A DNA stretch of 64,000 bases from Agelas oroides. Lineage: Eukaryota; Porifera; Demospongiae; Agelasida; Agelasidae. The stretch is taken from the NCBI GenBank assembly GCA_949130485.1, contig OX422198.1, forward strand, positions 1,181,262-1,245,261, given 5' to 3'. Shown one piece after another: positions 11,546 through 22,863 of the stretch. Each line of letters opens with the position of its first letter. The stretch's first letter is position 1. Under the pieces are notes generated by a model, which saw only the letters and a list, made by a program, of their open reading frames with translations, searched no databases and had not been told where the DNA came from. The position numbers and the translations under genes are program-made.

Positions 11546-12580
11546 CATGCATGCAGTGAATCCGTTGCTGCATACGTGAGCCCCGAGAAGATCATGAGGT
11601 ATTTTCATGTTGGGCGATTAAAGGAAATACTTCACAAAGAGGGGGGGCTTGTACTAGACGCATGCGTGTATAAAGGCTCGCTCATTTTTGTACGCAGCAT
11701 TGCCGATTGTGTGTGCGGTTCGCGGATGAGCAGCTCACTTTGTGTGCTTGTAACAGCTACGCTCATTGTCGATTAAGGTAATATGTGTTATATACATATA
11801 TATATATATATATATGATACATGTTCAGAAGCTGTTGACTGCAATGGAGAAAACTTCAATTTACCATCTCACTTGACTATAACCGATCGCATTTCCGATG
11901 ATGGTATTGCTAAAAATCATCGCGGCCGTCAACTGCCCTGGAACTACGCCGTATACATGACTCAGACTTAGGAGTTCGATTTTTCTCCAAAGCTGCGAGA
12001 CAAAATCCGGAACGGAAAGCCTGGGTTCGAGGCTAAGTTTGCAGATCGAGGGTCTGTAGAGTTGCTGAGGTGTATACAGCCATTATATTGGACTAGGCAT
12101 AATCTCAGTGCTAAACAAATGATGTGGAGCAGTACAGTTAATGACAGTACGCGAGGGGATGACCGTTCCGTCGCGTATGGATGCGAGATACTCCCTCATG
12201 GTACTGGCCGGCCAAACTTTTAATGGTCTTGTTTGTCCACGCAATTCGGAAATTTGGCCTGGACGACATCTTGGTCAAACATGATTTGAAAATCTGACCG
12301 TGCTAAGTCTCCAAATAGGCTTCAAAAACGGACCTTGCAGGAAAATCGTCGACATGTTTTTGGCGATAGTGGCCTTCCTAACGGCGCGTGGCTACAAAGA
12401 TGGCAAACTCCTGACGCCTGATCGAGCAAATTTTAGTGCATGCAGTTGAATCGCGCCACTGACAATGACCACGTTCGCAAAACTAAGTTCCGGTGTTGTA
12501 TTGGTTGTTGGTTATCACCGCCGGATCTGAGACGTGAAACCGAATAGTCAATGGACATGCATATACTTACTGACTTGCCT
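11545..12580. other. GC-richer unassigned stretch
   Basis: Composition rises and CpG becomes common, as in the transposons to the right. A short (ta)n run lies at about 11797-11816. Frames are short and unassigned; this may be decayed transposon DNA. Confidence 0.4.
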
Positions 12581-12667
12581 AAGGCCACTCCAAATGAGAC
12601 TATAGTTTCCCGTCCACCGCCCGCACCCTCCAGAGTCTACCGCGCCATTTGACCATTATGGCCATTA

Positions 12668-13849
12668 CTAGATGAATGCAGGGCATTGTGGGGCGAGCCT
12701 GAGCAAGCAGTATGCCAAGGACTACAATTGCGCATGCGCAGTTCGTACACACGCGCGCGTACCCCTTCGCACTTGTCGAGGTGCCGAAGTTGGCGTGGCG
12801 TTTAGTAAGAAGTAAAGTTGCTGTTTGCTTACTGTGCCTCATCCAAGTGTAGAAATGACAAAGGCAGGGTTGTACATTATTCACACAGGAATGACCTCGT
12901 AATTGAAAGTCTTCAATTCTTGGCCAACCCACATCTAGTTTTCTGCTTAGGGGTGAGAAACAATGAATTGGTTTGGAAGAGGCTAACATGCAATTTTTTG
13001 TGTACACAAATCACCGTTATGGTTTATCAATTTTTGTTGTAAACAACATGACATTACACTAATAACGATATAAAAGTGATGACATAATATTTCCTGTTTG
13101 CATGAGAGCTTACATTGGAGTTTCTATCGACCAAATGAGCTTCAAATGGTAGTTTTTTACACATTGCCAGTGAGTTAGTGGATGTTGGTTGGTTCAGTTT
13201 TTCCATTAGGGCTGTGTCATTGCTATCTCAACACCATTGTTGGTAGCCACAAAAGTTTTCCATTTTTTCTATGACATTTTCTCTGAGAGTTTCTACTCCA
13301 GGTTGCTGAACGTCGTGCTGGCTAGAAAAGTCTATATTTGCATCATCATTGTCTCTGGCAGATTGTGTAGTGGAGACAATTGTGGCAAATGCTTCCCATT
13401 CTTGCTTACCTGGGTAGCCTCGTTCCCAGGCTCTCCCCGCTAAGAAGGGCCCTCCCCCCTCTTAGTTGGGAGAGCCTGGGAACGAGGCTACACCTGGGTA
13501 CAGTTCACTGAAATCACACAGCTATTGCTTGAATTCTTTGTTGTTAAAGATCACCTGACGGATGGTGTCCTTTTCCTCCTTGACGTCGGCTTCTTCTCTT
13601 GCGGTCACGGAAGCCATGTACGCTAATGCGCTATTGGAAGCCCTACATACTTCATGCGACCAAGCGCGGCGCGCGGGTGATTCTCTTGCGGTCACGGAAG
13701 CCATGTATGCGAATGCGAAGCCCTACATACTTCGTGCGACCAAGCGCGGCGCGCGGGTGACGGTCGTACGATAATGATAATAATGATAATACATATATGA
13801 AATCTCCCAGTTGTACTGTCTATGTGGGGCTCGCTCAGGCTCGCCCCAA
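12668..13849 (+). mobile_element. 1.2-kb repeat unit, copy A (complete, forward)
   Basis: The reference copy of the unit. The left end is ctagatgaatgcag, followed by ggggcgagcctgagc. Then come about 740 bases with scattered open frames on the complement, a 75-bp hairpin (13417-13491), and a duplicated segment of about 80 bases rich in gcgcgcgg (about 13595-13760). The right end has a (TAA)n-like tract and a 60-base tail ending gctcaggctcgccccaa. TTA flanks both ends (12665-12667 and 13850-13852). The ends are asymmetric: the shared ggggcgagcctgagc motif is terminal on the right but about 21 bases inside on the left. Confidence 0.85.
13417..13491. mobile_element. 75-bp foldback insert inside the repeat unit
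   Basis: gcctcgttcccagg and its complement cctgggaacgaggc form the ends of a near-perfect hairpin. The 9-base word ACCTGGGTA sits immediately on both sides (13408-13416 and 13492-13500), as for a 9-bp target duplication. The same hairpin is present in all full copies of the unit, so it was inserted before the unit amplified. In copy E and in part of copy G the flanking sequence on one side has been deleted. Confidence 0.8.
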
Positions 13850-14410
13850 TTATCTCAACGTCATCCAACGTACAACGCGCGCACTAGTACGCAATACCGT
13901 AGCAAACGTAGACTCGTGTAAAAGCAGGCGTTGCGCCAACGTTGCCCGATTCAGTGGAACGCTAATAGTGGGAATGCGTTCGACAGCTCCAGGATGCGGA
14001 GATTGCGACGCAGTTCGGTTTTATTTTTTTCGCACGAAATTATAATAGCAATTGATAATAGACCGCCCGCCCGCCCGCACATAAAATCACAGAAGTCAGG
14101 ACGGGAAACTATAGTCTCATTTGGAGTGGCCTAATCTGTTCAGTTGAGTCTTACGCTGTGTGTGATTAACTAACTGGCACTCTGACTGCATGCTTGTGCG
14201 GAGTACGAAAGTTGTCTCCAAGTTGACAGAGGTATTTACTAGTACTTGCCGTATTGACTCGCACAAATCTTATCGCTTAGCTACCACTTCATTGGCCTTG
14301 AAGAGTGTTATTTTTGCCCTATAGTCCGGAGTTTGCCGAACAGGGGTCATGAATATAGTCATTTCTAATTTTGGATCTATTACCTTGGCTCATTTTTGCA
14401 CATGTAAGCC

Positions 14411-14439
14411 TAGCCTCGTCCGCGCCGGGTACCAGGCTA
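14411..14439. mobile_element. 29-bp micro-foldback with 9-bp target duplication
   Basis: Starts TAGCCTCGT and ends with the near-complement ACCAGGCTA, with only about ten bases between. It is bracketed by the identical 9-mer ATGTAAGCC (14402-14410 and 14440-14448). Its ends match the larger elements at 14492, 28628 and 30938. Confidence 0.7.
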
Positions 14440-14622
14440 ATGTAAGCCAAGCTTGAGATACGTAGTTCCATGTAGCAGTCATGAGCAACAGTAGCCTCGT
14501 ACCCAGGCTCCTCCCCATGCAGAAAGCTAGTCTGGCGAAGCCAGACCCAAGCGCGCAGCGCGAGGGTCTGGTCTAATGCCTATACCTGACCTGTGCATCC
14601 TGGAATGTGTAATAAGTGGTTA

Positions 14623-15756
14623 CTAGATGAATGCAGGGCATTGTGGGGCGAGCCTGAGCAAGCAGTATGCCAAGGACTACAATTGCGCATGCGCAGTTCG
14701 TACACACGCGCGCGTACCCTTTCGCACTTGTCGAGGTGTCGAAGTTGGCGTGGTGTTTAGTAAGAAGTAAAGTTGCTGTTTGCTTACTGTGCCTCATCCA
14801 AGTGTAGAAATGACAAAGGCAGCGTTGTACATTATTCACACAGGAATGACCTCGTAATTGAAAGTCTTCAATTCTTGGCCAACTCACATCTAGTTTTCTG
14901 CTTTGGGGTGAGAAACAATGAATTGGTTTGGAAGAGGCTAACATGCAATTTTTTGTGTACACAATCACCGTTATGGTTTATCAATTTTTGTTGTAAACAA
15001 CATGACATTACACTAATAATGATATAAAAGTGATGACATAATATTTCCTGTTTGCATGAGAGCTTACATTGGAGTTTCTATCCACCAAATGAGCTTCAAA
15101 TGGTAGTTTTTTACACATTGCCAGTGAGTTAGTGGATGTTGGTTGGTTCAGTTTTTCCATTAGGGCTGTGTCATTGCTATCTCAACACCATTGTTGGTAG
15201 CCACAAAAGTTTTCCATTTTTTCTATGACATTTTCTCTGAGAGTTTCTACTCCAGGTTGCTGAACGTCGTGCTGGCTAGAAGAGTCTATATTTTGCATCA
15301 TCATTGTCTCTGGCAGATTGTGTAGTGGAGACAATTGTGGCAAATGCTTCCCATTCTTGCTTACCTGGGTAGCCTCGTTCCCAGGCTCTCCCCACTAAGA
15401 AGGGCCCTCCCCCCTCTTAGTTGGGAGAGCCTGGGAACGAGGCTACACCTGGGTACAGTTCACTGAAATCACACAGCTATTGCTTGAATTCTTTGTTGTT
15501 AAAGATCACCTGACGGATGGTGTCCTTTTCCTCCTTGACGTCGGCTTCTTCTCTTGCGGTCACGGAAGCCATGTACGCTAATGCGCTATTGGAAGCCCTA
15601 CATACTTCATGCGACCAAGCGCGGCGCGCGGGTGATTCTCTTGCGGTCACGGAAGCCATGTATGCGAATGCGAAGCCCTACATACTTCGTGCGACCAAGC
15701 GCGGCGCGCGGGTGACGGTCGTACGATAATGATAATAATAATAATAATAATAATAA
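14623..15756 (+). mobile_element. Repeat unit copy B (forward, tail displaced)
   Basis: Begins ctagatg right after TTA (14620-14622) and runs through the hairpin and the gcgcgcgg duplication into its (TAA)n tract, where copy C begins. Its missing 60-base tail is best explained by 22804-22863, which is again followed by TTA (22864-22866). That places copies C-H inside B. Confidence 0.8.
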
Positions 15757-16933
15757 CTAGATGAATGCAGGGCATTGTGGGGCGAGCCTGAGCAAGCAGT
15801 ATGCCAAGGACTACAATTGCGCATGCGCAGTTCGTACACACGCGCGCGTACCCCTTCGCACTTGTCGAGGTGTCGAAGTTGTCGTAGCGTTTAGTAAGAA
15901 GTAAAGTTGCTGTTTGCTTACTGTGCCTCATCCAAGTGTAGAAATGACAAAGGCAGCGTTGTACATTATTCACACAGGAATGACCTCGTAATTGAAAGTC
16001 TTCAATTCTTGGCCAACCCACATCTAGTTTTCTGCTTAAGGGTGAGAAACAATGAATTGGTTTGGAAGAGGCTAACATGCAATTTTTTGTGTACACAATC
16101 ACCCTTATGGTTTATCAATTTTTGTTGTAAACAACATGACATTACACTAATAACGATATAAAAGTGATGACATAATATTTCCTGTTTGCATGAGAGCTTA
16201 CATTGGAGTTTCTATCGACCAAATGAGCTTCAAATGGTAGTTTTTTACACATTGCCAGTGAGTTAGTGGATGTTGGTTGGTTCAGTTTTTCCATTATAGG
16301 GCTGTGTCATTGCTATCTCAACACCATTGTTGGTAGCCACAAAAGTTTTCCATTTTTTCTATGACATTTTCTCTGAGAGTTTCTACTCCATGTTGCTGAA
16401 CGTCATGCTGGCTAGAAAAGTCTATATTTGCATCATCATTGTCTCTGGCAGATTGTGTAGTGGAGACAATTGTGGCAAATGCTTCCCATTCTTGCTTACC
16501 TGGGTAGCCTCGTTCCCAGGCTCTCCCCGCTAAGAAGGGCCCTCCCCCCTCTTAGTGGGGAGAGCCTGGGAACGAGGCTACACCTGGGTACAGTTCACTG
16601 AAATTACACAGCTATTGCTTGAATTCTTTGTTGTTAAAGATCACCTGACGGATGGTGTCCTTTTCCTTGACGTCGGCTTCTTCTCTTGCGGTCACGGAAG
16701 CCATGTACGCTAATGCGCTATTGGAAGCCCTACATACTTCATGCGACCAAGCGCGGCGCGCGGGTGATTCTCTTGCGGTCACGGAAGCCATGTACGCGAA
16801 TGCGAAGCCCTACATACTTCGTGCGACCAAGCGCGGCGCGCGGGTGACGGTCGTACGATAATGATAATAATAATACATATATGAAATCTCCCAGCTGTAC
16901 CGTCTATGTGGGGCTCGCTCAGGCTCGCCCCAA
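15757..16933 (+). mobile_element. Repeat unit copy C (complete, forward)
   Basis: Starts ctagatg directly after TAA of copy B's microsatellite and ends gctcgccccaa. A single TAA separates it from copy D. Confidence 0.85.
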
Positions 16934-16936
16934 TAA

Positions 16937-18137
16937 CTAGATGAATGCAGGGCATTGTGGGGCGAGCCTGAGCAAGCAGTATGCCAAGGACTACAATTGC
17001 GCATGCGCAGTTCGTACACACGCGCGCGTACCCTTTCGCACTTGTCGAGGTGTCGAAGTTGGCGTGGTGTTTAGTAAGAAGTAAAGTTGCTGTTTGCTTA
17101 CTGTGCCTCATCCAAGTGTAGAAATGACAAAGGCAGCGTTGTACATTATTCACACAGGAATGACCTCGTAATTGAAAGTCTTCAATTCTTGGCCAACCCA
17201 CATCTAGTTTTCTGCCTAGGGGTGAGAAACAATGAATTGGTTTGGAAGAGGCTAACATGCAATTCTTTGTGTACACAATCACTGTTATGGTTTATCAATT
17301 TTTGTTGTAAACAACATGACATTACACTAATAATGATATAAAAGTGATGACATAATATTTCCTGTTTGCATGAGAGCTTACATTGGAGTTTCTATCGACC
17401 AAATGAGCTTCAAATGGTAGTTTTTTTACACATTGCCAGTGAGTTAGTGGATGTTGGTTGGTTCAGTTTTTCCATTAGGGCTGTGTCATTGCTATCTCAA
17501 CACCATTGTTGGTAGCCACAAAAGTTTTCCATTTTTTCTATGACATTTTCTCTGAGAGTTTCTACTCCAGGTTGCTGAACGTCGTGCTGGCTAGAAGAGT
17601 CTATATTTTGCATCATCATTGTCTCTGGCAGATTGTGTAGTGGAGACAATTGTGGCAAATGCTTCCCATTCTTGCTTACCTGGGTAGCCTCGTTCCCAGG
17701 CTCTCCCCACTAAGAAGGGCCCTCCCCCCTCTTAGTTGGGAGAGCCTGGGAACGAGGCTACACCTGGGTACAGTTCACTGAAATCACACAGCTATTGCTT
17801 GAATTCTTTGTTGTTAAAGATCACCTGACGGATGGTGTCCTTTTCCTCCTTGACGTCGGCTTCTTCTCTTGCGGTCACGGAAGCCATGTACGCTAATGCG
17901 CTATTGGAAGCCCTACATACTTCATGCGACCAAGCGCGGCGCGCGGGTGATTCTCTTGCGGTCACGGAAGCCATGTATGCGAATGCGAAGCCCTACATAC
18001 TTCGTGCGACCAAGCGCGGCGCGCGGGTGACGGTCGTACGATAATGATAATAATAATAATAATAATAATAATGATAATACATATATGAAATCTCCCAGCT
18101 GTACCGTCTATGTGGGGCTCGCTCAGGCTCGCCCCAA
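16937..18137 (+). mobile_element. Repeat unit copy D (complete, forward)
   Basis: Head-to-tail with C across one TAA (16934-16936). It ends gccccaa, and TAA (18138-18140) then leads into copy E. Confidence 0.85.
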
Positions 18138-18805
18138 TAAAAGTGATGACATAATATTTCCTGTTTGCATGAGAGCTTACATTGGAGTTTCTATCAACCA
18201 AATCAGCTTCAAATGGTAGTTTTTTTACACATTGCCAGTGAGTTAGTGGATGTTGGTTGGTTCAGTTTTTCCATTAGGGCTGTGTCATTGCTATCTCAAC
18301 ACCATTGTTGGTAGCCACAAAAGTTTTCCATTTTTTCTATGACATTTTCTCTGAGAGTTTCTACTCCAGGTTGCTGAACGTCGTGCTGGCTAGAAAAGTC
18401 TATATTTGCATCATCATTGTCTCTGGCAGATTGTGTAGTGGAGACAATTGTGGCAAATGCTTCCCATTCTTGCTTACCTGGGTAGCCTCGTTCCCAGGCT
18501 CTCCCCGCTAAGAAGGGCCCTCCCCCCTCTTAGTGGGGAGAGCCTGGGAATTAAAGATCACCTGACGGATGGTGTCCTTTTCCTCCTTGACGTCGGCTTC
18601 TTCTCTTGCGGTCACGGAAGCCATGTATGCTAATGCGCTATTAGAAGCCCTACATACTTCATGCGACCAAGCGCGGCGCGCGGGTGATTCTCTTGCGGTC
18701 ACGGAAGCCATGTATGCGAATGCGAAGCCCTACATACTTCGTGCGACCAAGCGCGGCGCGCGGGTGACGGTCGTACGATAATGATAATAATGATAATAAT
18801 GATAA
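18138..18805 (+). mobile_element. Repeat unit copy E (forward, 5'-truncated, tail displaced)
   Basis: Begins in the middle of the unit at taaaagtgatgac, exactly at a TAA. It carries a deletion of about 65 bases just after the hairpin (18551) and ends in the microsatellite where reverse copy F begins. Its tail is probably 22741-22800. The first ~500 bases of this copy are not found next to it. Confidence 0.75.
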
Positions 18806-20066
18806 TTGGGGCGAGCCTGAGCGAGCCCCACATAGACGGTACAGCTGGACGAAATCATATATGTATTATCATCATTATTATTATTATTATTATTATCATT
18901 ATCGTACGACCGTCACCCGCGCGCCGCGCTTGGTCGCACGAAGTATGTAGGGCTTCCAATATCGCATTCGCATACATGGCTTCCGTAACCGCAAGAGAAT
19001 CACCCGCGCGCCGCGCTTGGTCGCACGAAGATGTAGGGCTTCCAATATCGCATTAGCGTACATGGCTTCCGTGATCGCTAGAGAAGACGACGTCAAGGAG
19101 GAAAAGGACGCCATCCGTCAGGTGATCTTTAACAACAAAGAATTCAAGCAATAGCTGTGTGATTTCAGTGAACTGTACCCAGGTGTAGCCTCGTTCCCAG
19201 GCTCTCCCCACTAAGAGGGGGGAGGGCCCTTCTTAGCGGGGAGAGCCTGGGAACGAGGCTACCCAGGTAAGCAAGAATGAGAAGCATTTGCCACGGTTGT
19301 CTCCACTACACAATCTGCCAGACACAATCATGATGCAAAATGTAGACTCTTCTAGCCAGCACGACGTTCAGCAACCTTGAGTTGAAACTCTCAGAGAAAA
19401 TGGAATGATTCATGTGATCTTTAATAGGCCTTGCAACTTCAAACCATATGATGTCACAGAAAATATGGAAAACTTTTGTGGCTACCAACAATGGTGTTGA
19501 GATAGCAATGACACAGCCCTAATGGAAAAACTGAACCAACCAACATCCACTAACTCACTGGCAATGTGTATAAAAACTACCACCATACACCATTTGAAGC
19601 TCATTTGGTCAATAGAAACTCCAATGTAAGCTCTCATGTAAACAGGAAATATTATGTCATCACTTTTATATCACACTAATGTCATGTTGTTTACAACAAA
19701 AATTGATAAAACCATAACGGTGATTGTGTACACAAAAAATTGCATGTTAGCCTCTTCCAAATCAGTTCATTGTTTCTCATCCCTAAGCAGAAAACTAGAT
19801 GTGGGTTGGCCAATGGAATTGAAGACTTTCAATTACGAGGTCATTCCTGTGTGAATAATGTACAACACTGCCTTTGTCATTTATACACTCGGATGAGGCA
19901 CAGTAGACAAACAGCAACTTCACTTCTTACTAAACGCCACGCCAACTTCGACACCTCGACAAGAAGTGCGAAAGGGCACGCGTGTATACGAACTGCGTAT
20001 GCACAATTTTAGTCCTTGGCATGCTGCTTGCTCAGGCTCGCCCCACAATGCCCTGCATTCATCTAG
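18806..20066 (-). mobile_element. Repeat unit copy F (reverse, most diverged)
   Basis: Starts ttggggcgagcc after TAA and ends catctag before TAATAA. It differs from the others by many substitutions and an insertion near 19400-19445 (catgtgatctttaataggcc), so it is an older or separately evolved copy. It faces copy E and forms the centre of the inverted array. Confidence 0.8.
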
Positions 20067-20072
20067 TAATAA

Positions 20073-21547
20073 TTGGGGCGAGCCTGAGCGAGCCCCACAT
20101 AGACGGTACAACTGGGAGATTTCATATATGTATTATCATTATTATCATTATTATCATTATTATCATTATCGTACGACCGTCACCCGCGCGCCGCGCTTGG
20201 TCGCACGAAGTATGTAGGGCTTCGCATTCGCATACATGGCTTCCGTGACCGCAAGAGAATCACCCGCGCGCCGCGCTTGGTCGCATGAAGTATGTAGGGC
20301 TTCCAATAGCGCATTAGCATACATGGCTTCCGTGACCGCAAGAGAAGAAGCCGACATCAAGGAGGAAAAGGACACCATCCGTCAGGTGATCTTTAATTCC
20401 CAGGCTCTCCCCACTAAGAGGGGGGAGGGCCCTTCTTAGCGGGGAGAGCCTGGGAACGAGGCTACCCAGGTAAGCAAGAATGGGAAGCATTTGCCACAAT
20501 TGTCTCCACTACACAATCTGCCAGAGACAATGATGATGCAAATATAGACTTTTCTAGCCAGCACGACGTTCAGCAACCTGGAGTAGAAACTCTCAGAGAA
20601 AATGTCATAGAAAAAATGGAAAACTTTTGTGGCTACCAACAATGGTGTTGAGATAGCAATGACACAGCCCTTCCGTGACCGCAAGAGAAGAAGCCGACAT
20701 CAAGGAGGAAAAGGACACCATCCGTCAGGTGATCTTTAATTCCCAGGCTCTCCCCACTAAGAGGGGGGAGGGCCCTTCTTAGCGGGGAGAGCCTGGGAAC
20801 GAGGCTACCCAGGTAAGCAAGAATGGGAAGCATTTGCCACAATTGTCTCCACTACACAATCTGCCAGAGACAATGATGATGCAAATATAGACTTTTCTAG
20901 CCAGCACGACGTTCAGCAACCTGGAGTAGAAACTCTCAGAGAAAATGTCATAGAAAAAATGGAAAACTTTTGTGGCTACCAACAATGGTGTTGAGATAGC
21001 AATGACACAGCCCTAATGGAAAAACTGAACCAACCAACATCCACTAACTCACTGGCAATGTGTAAAAAAACTACCATTTGAAGCTCATTTGGTTGATAGA
21101 AACTCCAATGTAAGCTCTCATGCAAACAGGAAATATTATGTCATCACTTTTATATTGTTATTAGTGTAATGTCATGTTGTTTACAACAAAAATTGATAAA
21201 CCATAACGGTGATTGTGTACACAAAAAATTGCATGTTAGCCTCTTCCAAACCAATTCATTGTTTCTCACCCCTAAGCAGAAAACTAGATGTGGGTTGGCC
21301 AAGAATTGAAGACTTTCAATTACGAGGTCATTCCTGTGTGAATAATGTACAACGCTGCCTTTATCATTTCTACACTTGGATGAGGCACAGTAAGCAAACA
21401 GCACTTTACTTCTTACTAAACGCCACGCCAACTTCGACACAAGTGCGAAGGGGTACGCGCGCGTGTGTACGAACTGCGCATGCGCAATTGTAGTCCTTGG
21501 CATACTGCTTGCTCAGGCTCGCCCCACAATGCCCTGCATTCCTCTAG
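20073..21547 (-). mobile_element. Repeat unit copy G (reverse, internal 343-bp duplication)
   Basis: Bounded by TAATAA on each side. Bases 20328-20670 are repeated directly as 20671-21013 with no spacer. The repeated block begins ttccgtgaccgc and ends gacacagccc. This duplication accounts for its extra length. Confidence 0.85.
20328..21013. repeat. 343-bp tandem duplication inside copy G
   Basis: Two essentially identical 343-base blocks, 20328-20670 and 20671-21013, including the hairpin. The near-identity implies a recent event. Confidence 0.9.
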
Positions 21548-21553
21548 TAATAA

Positions 21554-22731
21554 TTGGGGCGAGCCTGAGCGAGCCCCACATAGACGGTACAGCTGGGAGA
21601 TTTCATATATGTATTATTATTATCATTATCGTACGACCGTCACCCGCGCGCCGCGCTTGGTCGCACGAAGTATGTAGGGCTTCGCATTCGCGTACATGGC
21701 TTCCGTGACCGCAAGAGAATCACCCGCGCGCCGCGCTTGGTCGCATGAAGTATGTAGGGCTTCCAATAGCACATTAGCGTACATGGCTTCCGTGACCGCA
21801 AGAGAAGAAGCCGACGTCAAGGAGGAAAAGGACACCATCCGTCAGGTGATCTTTAACAACAAAGAATTCAAGCAATAGCTGTGTGATTTCAGTGAACTGT
21901 ACCCAGGTGTAGCCTCGTTCCCAGGCTCTCCCCACTAAGAGGGGGGAGGGCCCTTCTTAGCGGGGAGAGCCTGGGAACGAGGCTACCCAGGTAAGCAAGA
22001 ATGGGAAGCATTTGCCACAATTGTCTCCACTACACAATCTGCCAGAGACAATGATGATGCAAATATAGACTTTTCTAGCCAGCACGACGTTCAGCAACCT
22101 GGAGTAGAAACTCTCAGAGAAAATGTCATAGAAAAAATGGAAAACTTTTGTGGCTACCAACAATGGTGTTGAGATAGCAATGACACAGCCCTAATGGAAA
22201 AACTGAACCAACCAACATCCACTAACCCACTGGCAATGTGTAAAAAACTACCATTTGAAGCTCATTTGGTCGATAGAAACTCCAATGTAAGCTCTCATGC
22301 AAACAGGAAATATTATGTCATCACTTTTATATCGTTATTAGTGTAATGTCATGTTGTTTACAACAAAAATTGATAAACCATAACGGTGATTGTGTACACA
22401 AAAAATTGCATGTTAGCCTCTTCCAAACCAATTCATTGTTTCTCACCCCTAAGCAGAAAACTAGATGTGGGTTGGCCAAGAATTGAAGACTTTCAATTAC
22501 GAGGTCATTCCTGTGTGAATAATGTACAACGCTGCCTTTGTCATTTCTACACTTGGATGAGGCACAGTAAGCAAACAGCAACTTTACTTCTTACTAAACG
22601 CCACGCCAACTTCGACACCTCGACAAGTGCGAAGGGGTACGCGCGCGTGTGTATGAACTGCGCATGCGCAATTGTAGTCCTTGGCATACTGCTTGCTCAG
22701 GCTCGCCCCACAATGCCCTGCATTCGTCTAG
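21554..22731 (-). mobile_element. Repeat unit copy H (complete, reverse)
   Basis: Starts ttggggcg after TAATAA and ends cgtctag before TAATGATAA. Read on the plus strand, a 58-codon open stretch (21996-22172, beginning QEWEAFATIVSTT) has coding-like composition and may be a relic of a protein or a captured gene fragment. It is shared by the other copies. Confidence 0.85.
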
Positions 22732-22740
22732 TAATGATAA

Positions 22741-22863
22741 TACATATATGAAATCTCCCAGTTGTACCGTCTATGTGGGGCTCGCTCAGGCTCGCCCCAA
22801 TAATACATATATGAAATCTCCCAGCTGTACCATCTATGTGGGGCTCGCTCAGGCTCGCCCCAA
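22741..22863 (+). repeat. Two orphan unit tails in tandem
   Basis: 22741-22800 and 22804-22863 are two forward copies of the unit's 60-base tail (tacatatatgaaatctccc to gccccaa), separated by TAA. Exactly two forward units, B and E, lack tails. The second tail is followed by TTA, matching the TTA before copy B. Confidence 0.85.

Larger units (their letters stand above)
12583..14131. mobile_element. MITE with 33-bp perfect TIRs, interrupted by repeat unit A
   Basis: The first 33 bases (12583-12615, starting ggccactccaaatgag) recur exactly in reverse complement at 14099-14131. The element is flanked on both sides by TAA, a 3-bp target duplication as in PIF/Harbinger elements. Copy A of the 1.2-kb unit (12668-13849) lies inside with its own TTA duplication. 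Removing it leaves a MITE of about 364 bases. Confidence 0.8.

Noticed and set aside
18138-18805. A specific location for the missing 5' part of copy E
   Set aside because: The left boundary falls on a TAA, which suggests insertion of its neighbours into E, but no 5' fragment of E is present where that model predicts it, so I only call it truncated.
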